NCBI GenBank assembly: GCA_949155365.1
Contig: CASCUT010000015.1
Span: 1 to 40,982 of the forward strand
Source: an uncultured Clostridia bacterium
GTDB taxonomy: Bacteria > Bacillota > Clostridia > TANB77 > CAG-508
Reading direction: 5' to 3'
DNA: 40,982 bases
Of this stretch, positions 25,601 through 33,673 are shown piece by piece. The number at the start of each line of letters is the position of its first letter. The first letter of the stretch is position 1. The translations under genes were made by a program, and so were the position numbers. The notes under the pieces were generated by a model that did not search any database, was not told the DNA's origin, and was given only the letters and a program-made list of their open reading frames with translations.

Positions 25601-28600
25601 TACATAGCCCTCTGGTGCTGATATCATTTTTAAATAGTATCTTCCACATTCTAGGTCCTTAAAGTCCATCCTTGCTTCTTCGTTTGTTATCTCGCTTATA
25701 ATTAATTCATCTTTTCGATATAGTAACCCTGGTTCTGTCTCTTCTGAATATCTTGATGTTACTCCGTCAGCATGATAGATATCTTCTTTTGCATATAATC
25801 CATATATTGCTCCTTCTAACTTGCTGTCTGCTTGTCCTATGTTTTTTTGACTTTCTTTATCTAATAGTTGCACTTGTAATTCTGCTTTTACTCTTGTATT
25901 TTGTATTGTTTCTTCTCCTACTACACTTTCTAGTAGAATGGTTGCCTCGTTTGTTATTTTTTGATTTCCAAATGTTTCACTTGATATACTTCTTATTATA
26001 TCTATATCATATGTTTTCTTTTCCGCTTCTTGGACATAATCTGCATAGTATCCTTGTGGTGCTTTATTTTCAATAATTCTATATTTTCCTTCATTTTTTG
26101 TAGTATAGTATAACCATTCACTACTTAAATATCGATTATCTTGCTTGTCCATTGTTACTTTTTCGTTTGTTTTCTTATTTTTGTATTCTTCGTATTGCTT
26201 TGTGTCTTTATTCCATTCATAAATACTAAATATTCCTTCTGATTGTATTATTTGCCCTGTTTCTTTGTCTACTTTTGTAATTTGTGCTTTTACTTTATAT
26301 GGTTCATTTCCTATAATTCCTTTTACTTTTTCAAAACCATCTGGTATTCCTTCTGTATATTGAATATCATATTCTTCGTTGTCATAGTCTACTTCAATTG
26401 TATAATTTTCTTTTTTTAGTTGGTTTATACTATATTCCATACTAAATTTGGAATCTTTATGATTTTCTGGTACTCCTGTTTCTATTATTTTATAGTTTCC
26501 TTGTGTAGTATCATTCCATCGATAATATGCTGATTCGTAAATTCCATTTTGGTCTACATCTTGTATGGTTTCTTTTTCAATGTATTCATTTCCATTCCAC
26601 TCATATAAAATAAATGTAGCATCTGTTAATTTTTCATTTGTAATACTATCTACTTTTTGAAATTGTATTTTTGCTTCTGGCATTTGTTTTCCTGCAATAC
26701 TTTCTGTTATATCGTTCGTTGAAGTTACTAAAGTTCCTAAGTTTATTCCTGTATCATTTCCTGTTTCATAATCTCTTAGGTAGCCTGTATAGGAAAGGAT
26801 GCTAGTATATTGTTTTTCTTCTTTTAAAGTTCCTTTTAATTCTATTTTTAAGCTATCTCCTGCTGTTATATGAGACTCTTTATTACTTTCAAAATTTACA
26901 CTTAGTAAATGATTGGTTAAGCGGTAATTGGTTATATTTTTCGTATTTCCTTCTTTGTCAATATAGCTTATTTTTATACTATTTGTATCAATTTCTATTG
27001 CATTATCTATTTCTAAATTTACTTCTTCGTTACATGCGCCTACTTTATCACGGTTTTGATTATCTGCTGTAACAATACCTACTATTTCTACTTGTCCATT
27101 TTTTAATAATTTGTCTTCAAAAGTATGATATGGTTTCATTGTAATTTGTGAAGTATAACTTGGTAATATTAAATTATTTGTAATGTTATATCCATTTATA
27201 ATCGTTTCATATCCTAGTACTTTGTTTTGACCTATGGTATATTTATAATTTGTATTATCTTTTGTTTTTTTGCTTTGTACACTATCAAATTGATATTGTG
27301 TTTCTGTTACATTTTTCGTAGCTGGTGTACTTAATGCTCCTTGCGATATTTCTGTTACTGGTTCATCCGAATTTAATATTACTTGTACACTAGCTGGTCT
27401 AGAAGTATATCGATTGTTTTGATCATTCCATGTTATATTTCCTGTAATGCTATGTGTAATTAATTGCCATTGTGCTGTTAAAGTAGCATTTGCATGTCCC
27501 ATTGTAAAATTTGCATTATTAGCTGTTAGGGAACTCATTTTACTTCCTTCCCCTGTTAATACCCATTTTGTAAAGTTATAACTATTTCTACTTGGAACGG
27601 GAATAATTTGTGTTCCTCCATAATCAATAGTAAAATTTTGCTTTTCTGTTGTTCCATTCCATGTTCCATGATTTGGATTTACTTCTAAATTATATTTATT
27701 AATTTGCCAGTTTGCTGTTAAGGTAGCATTTTCATATCCCATCGTAAAGGTTGCATTGTTCGCAATTGGAGAACTTATACTACTTCCAGCTCCTGTTAAT
27801 GTCCAACCAGTAAAGGTATATCCATCTTTTGTTGGTAATACCATTTTTTTGGTTCCTTCACATTCTATGGTAAATGTTTGATTATTGGTACTTCCATTCC
27901 AGCTTCCTCCATTTGGTCTTACTTCTAAGTTATAATTATTTTTTTTCCAATTTGCTGTTAATGTGGCATTGTTAGCTCCCATTGTAAAGGTTGCATTATT
28001 GGCTGTTAGGGAACTCATTGTACTTCCTGTTCCATTTAAACTCCAACTTGTAAAGGTATATCCATTTCTTGTTGGTAATGCTATTGTTTTTGTGCCCTGA
28101 TATTCTATTGTAAATGGTTGGTTATTGGTTTTTCCATTCCAAGTTCCTCCGTTTGGTCTTACTTCTAAGTTGTAATTATTTTTTTGCCAATTTGCTGTAA
28201 TTGTATCGGTTACATTATCTGTTGTTCCAAATGTATAGGTTGCTGCACTTGTAGTAGAAGATAAAGAACCATAAGTGTTAGTTCTGCTCCAACCAGTAAA
28301 ACTATATCCTGTTCTAGTTGGAATTGGTATACTTTTAGTTGTATTGTAATTTTCAGTAAAGCTACTTTCGTTTGTTGTATTATTCCAAGAACCTCCATTT
28401 GGATGTACTTTTAATGTTGAACGGTTCGTTCTCCATTGTGCATATAGTAACATACTTGCATCTGTTGCATAATTTGCTCCTGCACTATAGCTACTTCCTG
28501 TTCCATTTGCTCTAGTATTCCATCCTGTAAATGTATATCCTGTTTTTGTAAATCCATTTTGTTTTAATGTAAGTGTTTCTCCTTTTATCTTTGATTGATA

Positions 28601-29971
28601 TGGTGTATTACCACTTGTTGCCGTATTTCCATTATAATCTACAGCAAAGCCTTGCTGATATATTCCAATGTAAGAAACTCCTACATGTATCATATGATTT
28701 GGGTTGTGGTTTGACGTCCTATTAGTAACTCCTACATATATTTCAATTGTATGTGTTCCAGGTGATAATAAAGTATTTGTATTTTGTTTCACATAATTTT
28801 GATTTTTAATCTTAATTGTTGCTGTATCCTCTGCTGTACTTTTATCTATTTTAACATTTTCTGCTCGATCTATCCATATATATACAGTTGCATTTGCATT
28901 GTTACATCCACTTCTTGCTGCAATTGTTGATAGTATTAAATATCCAGGTGCATCTAAATTAACTGTGTATTTATAAGTGTTTGCTTCTGCAATTGTAGGT
29001 TGAGGAATGTGATTACTTGCATAACAGTCATAAGAATATGAAATATTTTGATCTATATTTGCTTCTTTTAACTCTGTATCCCATATAATATAAGTAATAT
29101 TTGCATTGGATTCAAATGCTTTTGAAACCATAGCAGAGTCTCGATAACATCGAATTGTTTGGTTACTTGATACTCTTCCTCCTGCAGTTTTGTTTAAGAT
29201 ACAAATCTCTTTGATAGCAGTATTTAAAAATACATTATCTCCTATTGATGATATATTTTCTAATAAATGTGCATCACAATCGCATGTTTCAATTTTTTCA
29301 TTGTTTAATGTAAATGATTGTAATTTTGTACAATTTTTAAATGCATTTTCTTCTATCGTTGTCAAATTACTTTCTATCGAACGATATATTTTCATTTTAT
29401 TACCATAATATTTTGTTGATACTTCTCCATATTTTACTGTTGTAAGAGAAGTACAACCTTCAAAAGCACTTCTTTTAATTGTAGTAACTGCCATTGGTAT
29501 TGTAATACTAGTAAGTGCTGTACATCCATTAAATGCTGATACTCCTATTGTAGTAACTGTTGTTGGTATTGTAATACTAGCAAGTGCTGTACATCCATTA
29601 AATGCTGATGTTCCTATAGAAGTAATATTGTGCTTTGTATAAGTAACAGTTGTTAATGCCACACAATTACTAAACGCATTATCTCCTATGGCCGTTATAT
29701 TATCACTATTAATTTTAACACTTTTGACTTTCGCTACATATGTACTTAATTTTTCATTACTTTTCCATTTATCTGTTATTATTCCTGAACCTGTTATTGT
29801 TAAAATGGCATTTGTATTATTGCTATAGGAATATGTTACACCTGAGTCTGTAATTGCTATTGCTGCTGCATAAGAAACAGATATTTCTATATTGGTTACT
29901 AATGGAAAAATAATATGTAATATTAATAAAATTGTCAAAATGCTACTAATTATTTTGATATCTCTCTTCAT
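22658..29971 (-). CDS. Giant secreted surface protein: LRR_5, InlB repeats, SpaA/Cna-B repeats
   Basis: About 2437 residues from ATG 29971 (AGGAG nine bases upstream; an in-frame ATG at 29992 lacks it). Signal peptide with hydrophobic IISSILTILLILHIIFPL, then BspA-like leucine-rich repeats (about 90-260), five or so InlB/Listeria-Bacteroides repeats (about 465-830; GYTFTGW motifs), and about nine SpaA/Cna-B prealbumin-like domains (about 1090-2240; Y.L.E..AP.GY, for example YILEEVKAPEGY). A DUF11-like domain (about 2250-2390) and one membrane helix end the chain. SIKTG just before the last helix resembles a diverged sortase signal. It probably forms a long adhesive stalk. Frame is unbroken and holds no in-frame CGG. 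Confidence 0.92.
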   Translation of the reverse strand: MKRDIKIISSILTILLILHIIFPLVTNIEISVSYAAAIAITDSGVTYSYSNNTNAILTITGSGIITDKWKSNEKLSTYVAKVKSVKINSDNITAIGDNAFSNCVALTTVTYTKHNITSIGTSAFNGCTALASITIPTTVTTIGVSAFNGCTALTSITIPMAVTTIKRSAFEGCTSLTTVKYGEVSTKYYGNKMKIYRSIESNLTTIEENAFKNCTKLQSFTLNNEKIETCDCDAHLLENISSIGDNVFLNTAIKEICILNKTAGGRVSSNQTIRCYRDSAMVSKAFESNANITYIIWDTELKEANIDQNISYSYDCYASNHIPQPTIAEANTYKYTVNLDAPGYLILSTIAARSGCNNANATVYIWIDRAENVKIDKSTAEDTATIKIKNQNYVKQNTNTLLSPGTHTIEIYVGVTNRTSNHNPNHMIHVGVSYIGIYQQGFAVDYNGNTATSGNTPYQSKIKGETLTLKQNGFTKTGYTFTGWNTRANGTGSSYSAGANYATDASMLLYAQWRTNRSTLKVHPNGGSWNNTTNESSFTENYNTTKSIPIPTRTGYSFTGWSRTNTYGSLSSTTSAATYTFGTTDNVTDTITANWQKNNYNLEVRPNGGTWNGKTNNQPFTIEYQGTKTIALPTRNGYTFTSWSLNGTGSTMSSLTANNATFTMGANNATLTANWKKNNYNLEVRPNGGSWNGSTNNQTFTIECEGTKKMVLPTKDGYTFTGWTLTGAGSSISSPIANNATFTMGYENATLTANWQINKYNLEVNPNHGTWNGTTEKQNFTIDYGGTQIIPVPSRNSYNFTKWVLTGEGSKMSSLTANNANFTMGHANATLTAQWQLITHSITGNITWNDQNNRYTSRPASVQVILNSDEPVTEISQGALSTPATKNVTETQYQFDSVQSKKTKDNTNYKYTIGQNKVLGYETIINGYNITNNLILPSYTSQITMKPYHTFEDKLLKNGQVEIVGIVTADNQNRDKVGACNEEVNLEIDNAIEIDTNSIKISYIDKEGNTKNITNYRLTNHLLSVNFESNKESHITAGDSLKIELKGTLKEEKQYTSILSYTGYLRDYETGNDTGINLGTLVTSTNDITESIAGKQMPEAKIQFQKVDSITNEKLTDATFILYEWNGNEYIEKETIQDVDQNGIYESAYYRWNDTTQGNYKIIETGVPENHKDSKFSMEYSINQLKKENYTIEVDYDNEEYDIQYTEGIPDGFEKVKGIIGNEPYKVKAQITKVDKETGQIIQSEGIFSIYEWNKDTKQYEEYKNKKTNEKVTMDKQDNRYLSSEWLYYTTKNEGKYRIIENKAPQGYYADYVQEAEKKTYDIDIIRSISSETFGNQKITNEATILLESVVGEETIQNTRVKAELQVQLLDKESQKNIGQADSKLEGAIYGLYAKEDIYHADGVTSRYSEETEPGLLYRKDELIISEITNEEARMDFKDLECGRYYLKMISAPEGYVEDETEYEINLSYQGESVQQVVLEKIIKLQVKKQAFQIQKQKENKEALNNAGFSIYQINELSIVKEGKIEKIAENKYQLKDKNAKQDKRLNQKQTEDGMYYLEDLIDYYYQRYIAEEGNATVLPGDNEVYYPYEMENEPYVLDYKNNQQGEEITEIRTNQKGFLRSTELAYGEYIVIETSVPRKQEVAKPFIVKVESNAPEVQETRTIIDNDYKTKIKIYKKDQETKQTVLKDKTNYIIKDAQTNEIVSKEVWDETLKEKIEYGTLEHPFETTASGYLITPFAIKTGEYILEEVKAPEGYSVNGYEGSSKDGEIQWQREEKVKFSINSNIPYYMDENSEKIIVLNQENKAVVGTIKIITTGEYLSKAEEKNQYEFQYERRPIEGITYNIYANDDIYTQDNQGTLLYTKNQLIGEVITNKQGKATIENLPLGTYLLEKTKQLEGFSRKEPIKEVEINYEGQEVPVVFEEVFEEEIRQKVEITIHNKDSQTKEKRVGGEYALYTREEIEYIDAEGTSQIIPKDKKIITLTANEEGKIEIKRDINIDLPKGKYYFKELKAPKGYILQEEILEIDATKEEEAEIIRIEEDFFGGTITIANIKEINENDEITKGSQFEIRRKDTEEVEQHFTTNGKEEQIEMLETNVSYEIVETSPIPGYTTAEKVSFHLTENGTVIVEEGAEQEENTIIIRDYPTKVQIKIIDEETKNKIDHLEITIIDKETNQVVAATKGKKDDTIEIVETEEGYYLEKIPIGEYIIKEKTPEGYQEVEEVDMMVKDTKKLQIVNIENKRLIYDMQVEKELKSITINGKKKTVPKGEIQKVEIQESKISTIDIRLEYTIRVSNVGQTKATIGKIIDNIPDGFALISTNWKRKNKQAIWDAQKEELAPGESKEVEIILKWINNESNFGEKKNVAEVNDSTNPYHYEDKNTANNYGEVTTIFSIKTGAEEKINQIKIIEIILIGGIFSITFIGIISLIRKNKYNKK
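27480..28440 (-). repeat. In-gene tandem repeats encoding InlB-type units
   Basis: About five repeats of roughly 240 bases, each encoding NLEVRPNGG.W....N...FT........P...GYTFT.W and ending in TLTANW. Adjacent copies are close enough at DNA level for recombination to change repeat number, and short-read assemblies may miscount them. Confidence 0.85.
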
Positions 29972-29992
29972 TTTTTCTCCTCTTAATAACAT

Positions 29993-30354
29993 AAATTTAT
30001 TGTTTTTACATTAAGGTACTAACTTTTTTTGTCTATCTTTCATAATGATAAAGATTAACTTTTTTCATTATGAAGTATTTTTCTTTTTATCCTTTCTTTT
30101 ATTATACTTATTTCTATTTTATTAGTAAATAGTAGTTTTTACCAGTATTCTATATATTTTCCAAACATTCTTACGGTTACTTTTGTTTGGATTGTTATAT
30201 GATATTTTATTAACAACTTGTTTACATATTTGTTTCATGTCTCTTTTTATGTATTTCCGTATGTTTTTTATCTATTTTTATAAAATTATTTTTTGTCGAA
30301 TTATATACTCATTGGTAGAAAATCTTTTATTGGAATGTTTCTTTAAGCTAAAAA
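29993..30354. other. Intergenic upstream of the surface protein
   Basis: No gene supported. An inverted repeat TTCATAATGA / TCATTATGAA (30039-30048 and 30065-30074) lies about 70-100 bases before the surface-protein start and may be an operator. Confidence 0.45.
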
Positions 30355-30386
30355 ATGTAGTAAGAATTTTTGTATTCTTACTACAT
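30355..30386 (-). terminator. Terminator of tex
   Basis: ATGTAGTAAGAAT / ATTCTTACTACAT 13-bp stem, six-base loop, followed on the minus strand by TTTTTT. Confidence 0.85.
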
Positions 30387-30455
30387 CTTTATGATTGAAT
30401 TATTTTTTACTATTTCATTTATACTACTATTTTTTACCTTTTATTTTGTTCTTAT

Positions 30456-32615
30456 TTATAATTTCATACTTAATTTTACTTTTTGTCTTTCTTTATCAAT
30501 ACTAATTACTTTTACTTTTACAATATCTCCTACCGATACTATTTCAGATGGATTTTTTACAAATTTTTCGCTCATTTCGGAGATATGAACTAGTCCATCG
30601 TGTTTTACTCCTACGTCTACAAATGCTCCAAAATCGATAACGTTACGTACGGTTCCTGTTAAGATTTGTCCTTCTCTTAGGTCTTCAAATTTTAAAACAT
30701 CTGTGCGAAGTACTGGCTTTGGCATTTCTTCTCTTGGGTCTCTTCCTGGTTTAGATAGTTCTGCTATGATATCTTTTAGTGTCATTTCTCCTATTTCTAA
30801 TTCTTTTGCTACTTTGTTTACATTTAGTTGTGCTAGCTTTTCTTTTATTTCTTTTAATGTTTCTTTTTGCAATAGGTCTTTTGGCTTATGTCCTATATTG
30901 TTTAATAATTTCTCTGCTACTTCGTAACTTTCTGGATGTACAGAGGTAATTTCTAATGGATTTTTTCCATCAAAGATACGGATAAATCCAGCACATTGTT
31001 CATAAGCTACTTTTCCTAATTTTGGTACTTTTAGTAGTTCTTTTCTTTCTTTTAATTTTCCATTTTCATCTCTATATTTTACGATATTGTTTGCAATTGT
31101 TTTGTTAATTCCTGATACATAAGATAAAAGAGATGGTGTAGCTGTATTAACATCTACTCCTACTTTATTTACGGCATCTTCTACTACGCCACCTAAACTT
31201 TCTCCTAGTTTCTTTTGATTTACGTCATGTTGATATTGCCCTACTCCAATTGCTTTTGGCTCTATCTTTACTAGTTCTGCTAATGGGTCTTGTAATCTTC
31301 TTGCAATTGAAATTGCTCCTCTTAGGGATACATTAATATCTGGGTATTCTTCGGTAGCAAGTTTTGACGCTGAGTACACAGATGCTCCTGCTTCTGAAAC
31401 AATTGTATAATGTACTTCTTTTCCATACTTTTCTTTTATTTCCTTTATGACATCTGCTACAAATAGTTCCGATTCACGTGATGCGGTTCCATTTCCGATG
31501 GCAAACATGTCTACATTATATTTTGCAATTAGATTCATTAGTGTTTTTTTCGCACCTTCTACATCGTTTTGAGGCTCTGTTGGATAGATGGTTGTAGTGT
31601 CTAATAATTTTCCTGTTTCATCGATGACTGCTATTTTACAACCGGTTCGATAAGCAGGGTCAAATCCAATTACGGTTAGCCCTAATAATGGTGCACCTAA
31701 TAGTAATTGTTTTGCATTTTGACCAAATACTTTGATGGCTTGTTCTTCTGCTTTTTCTGTTAAATCCGAACGAATTTCTCTTTCTATGGATGGTTCTATT
31801 AAACGTTTCCAGCTATCTAATATTGCAGTTTTTAAATATTCTGTATATTGGTTTTGTCCTTGTAATATATCTTTTTCAATTTTTGTTATAATTTGGTCTT
31901 CTGGTTTTGTTATTTTTACTTTTAAGTATTCTTCTTTTTCTCCACGATTAATTGCTAAAATTCGATGACTAGGAATTCGATTTATTTTTTCACTAAATTC
32001 GTAATACATTTCATAATTTGATTTTTCTTCTGGTTTTCCTGCTTTTGTTTCAATCATTCCATCACGATACGTAAGTCTTTTTATTTGTTTACGGTATTCT
32101 GCATTGTCTGATATGTTTTCTGCAATAATGTCTAATGCTCCTGCAATTGCTTCTTGTGCTGTTTCTACTCCCTTTTCTGTATCTATGTATTCTTTTGCTA
32201 TTTCTTCTATTGGTTGCTTTTCTTTTTGTAAGTAGATAATATTCGCTAATGGTTCTAATCCTTTTTCTTTTGCGATGGTTGCTCTTGTTCTCTTTTTTTG
32301 TTTATAGGGTCTATAAATATCTTCTACTTCTGCTAATGTTTTTGCTATTTCTAATGCTATTACAATTTCGTCTGTTAATTTTCCTTGATTTTCAATTGCG
32401 TTTTTTACTTCTTCTTTTCTTTCTTGAAGATTTCTCAAATAGGTCAATCTTTCTCCTAATTCACGTAGTTGTTCGTCTGAAAGTCCACCAGTTGCTTCTT
32501 TACGATAACGTGCGATGAAAGGAATGGTATTTCCATCATCAATTAATTTTATTGTCGCCTCTACTTGCGTTTCTTTTACTTTTAATTCTTCTGCTATTGT
32601 TTTTGTAATATTCAT
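30456..32615 (-). CDS. tex: Tex, S1-domain RNA-binding transcription accessory protein
   Basis: 719 residues, normal length. N-terminal Tex helical region (TIPFIARYRKEATGGL), YqgF/RuvX-like RNase-H fold (VIGFDPAYRTGCKIAV), helix-hairpin-helix part (SYVSGINKTIANNIV) and C-terminal S1 domain (LTGTVRNVIDFGAFVDVG). Tex binds nucleic acid and affects transcription; it is thought to associate with RNA polymerase. AAGGAAAG precedes the ATG, 18 bases after the upstream gene, so the two form an operon ended by the 30355 terminator. Confidence 0.97.
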   Translation of the reverse strand: MNITKTIAEELKVKETQVEATIKLIDDGNTIPFIARYRKEATGGLSDEQLRELGERLTYLRNLQERKEEVKNAIENQGKLTDEIVIALEIAKTLAEVEDIYRPYKQKKRTRATIAKEKGLEPLANIIYLQKEKQPIEEIAKEYIDTEKGVETAQEAIAGALDIIAENISDNAEYRKQIKRLTYRDGMIETKAGKPEEKSNYEMYYEFSEKINRIPSHRILAINRGEKEEYLKVKITKPEDQIITKIEKDILQGQNQYTEYLKTAILDSWKRLIEPSIEREIRSDLTEKAEEQAIKVFGQNAKQLLLGAPLLGLTVIGFDPAYRTGCKIAVIDETGKLLDTTTIYPTEPQNDVEGAKKTLMNLIAKYNVDMFAIGNGTASRESELFVADVIKEIKEKYGKEVHYTIVSEAGASVYSASKLATEEYPDINVSLRGAISIARRLQDPLAELVKIEPKAIGVGQYQHDVNQKKLGESLGGVVEDAVNKVGVDVNTATPSLLSYVSGINKTIANNIVKYRDENGKLKERKELLKVPKLGKVAYEQCAGFIRIFDGKNPLEITSVHPESYEVAEKLLNNIGHKPKDLLQKETLKEIKEKLAQLNVNKVAKELEIGEMTLKDIIAELSKPGRDPREEMPKPVLRTDVLKFEDLREGQILTGTVRNVIDFGAFVDVGVKHDGLVHISEMSEKFVKNPSEIVSVGDIVKVKVISIDKERQKVKLSMKL

Positions 32616-32633
32616 TTTTCTTTCCTTCTTTTT

Positions 32634-33446
32634 TTATTCCTTTTCGTTCTCTTCTTGTTCTTTAATTTCCTTTTCTTTCATATCCCAAAAATCTGGAAAT
32701 CTACTATAATAGTTTTCTTTTTCTTCTTGACTAGCGTTCCCTTGTAACTCGACAATTCTATTTGTTTTTACTGGCGAGTTGACTTTGGCTTCTCTTCGAT
32801 ATGCAATATTGTTCATTTGATTAAAATCTAAGTCTAATCGATATATTTTTATTTCTTCTTTATGTTTTGTTTTAATTGCCACTTCTACTTTCATTCCTTG
32901 TATGTTTATAATCCTTCTTGACAGTATTTGACCTTGTATTTCATCTAATCTTATATTATGTGCAATCATAATATCTACGGTTTTTAATATTGCTTCTTTT
33001 TTATATTTTTCTACGAAATAGTTGGTTTCTTTTATTTCTTCTATTCGTTTCGCTCTTGCTTGTTTTTCATCCCAAACATCGATTATTTTTTCTCCATAAT
33101 ATTTCTCTTTTTCTTCTTCACTATCTTTTTCCATTAGCTCAATGATTTCTCCATTTCGCTCTGGTGATGCTATCTTTGCTTTTCTTGAGAAGTTTGAATT
33201 TTCCATTTGACTAAATTCCAAACTTACCCTGTAGATTCTTGTTTTCCCACTATCTTTTGTTTTTGTTTGTACAGTAATGATATTTCCATCTATTTCTGCT
33301 ATTTTTATTTCTTCTACTTTTCCTTGTATTTCTCCCATTCTTCTCATTCGTTCCAACATAAATTGAAAAGTTTTTAAAATTTCTTCTTTTTCATAATTCT
33401 CAGTAAAATAATCTTTTTTGGGTTTCAAATCTTCTTTAAATGACAT
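32634..33446 (-). CDS. Unknown cytoplasmic protein with internal tandem duplication
   Basis: 270 residues, very charged, no signal or membrane segment. Two homologous halves of about 130 residues: both have (Y)FxE(K/N)Y(E/K)KE(E/A)ILKT, IQG, then IYR(V/L)xLxFxQM, a basic RxAK(I/V)xSP and end in a segment with EEKExYY and DxWD. I know no named family. It is the first gene before tex and probably co-transcribed. AAAGGAG precedes the ATG. Confidence 0.7.
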   Translation of the reverse strand: MSFKEDLKPKKDYFTENYEKEEILKTFQFMLERMRRMGEIQGKVEEIKIAEIDGNIITVQTKTKDSGKTRIYRVSLEFSQMENSNFSRKAKIASPERNGEIIELMEKDSEEEKEKYYGEKIIDVWDEKQARAKRIEEIKETNYFVEKYKKEAILKTVDIMIAHNIRLDEIQGQILSRRIINIQGMKVEVAIKTKHKEEIKIYRLDLDFNQMNNIAYRREAKVNSPVKTNRIVELQGNASQEEKENYYSRFPDFWDMKEKEIKEQEENEKE

Positions 33447-33673
33447 CCTTTTTCTCCTTTTTACCTTATTTTGTTATGATTATATCAAATGGTTTTTATT
33501 TTAACAAGCTTTTTTGTCTACATCTTTTCTATTTTCTAATTTATCTATCTACTTATTGTAGGTAAGTTTTTTATCCTTTTTTATAACATTAATAGACTAT
33601 AAAAAGATAAACTTTAATTACTTTCTAATTAAAATTTACCTTTTTATTTTTTCCCTATTTTAACTTTTTCTAT

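Noticed and set aside
25033-26076. Leu/Phe-rich plus-strand ORFs inside the surface-protein gene
   Set aside because: Antisense shadows of an A-rich coding strand without ribosome sites.
27480-28440. CRISPR-like repeat array
   Set aside because: Repeats are ~240 bases, coding, in frame and encode InlB-type units; no spacer structure and no cas genes.
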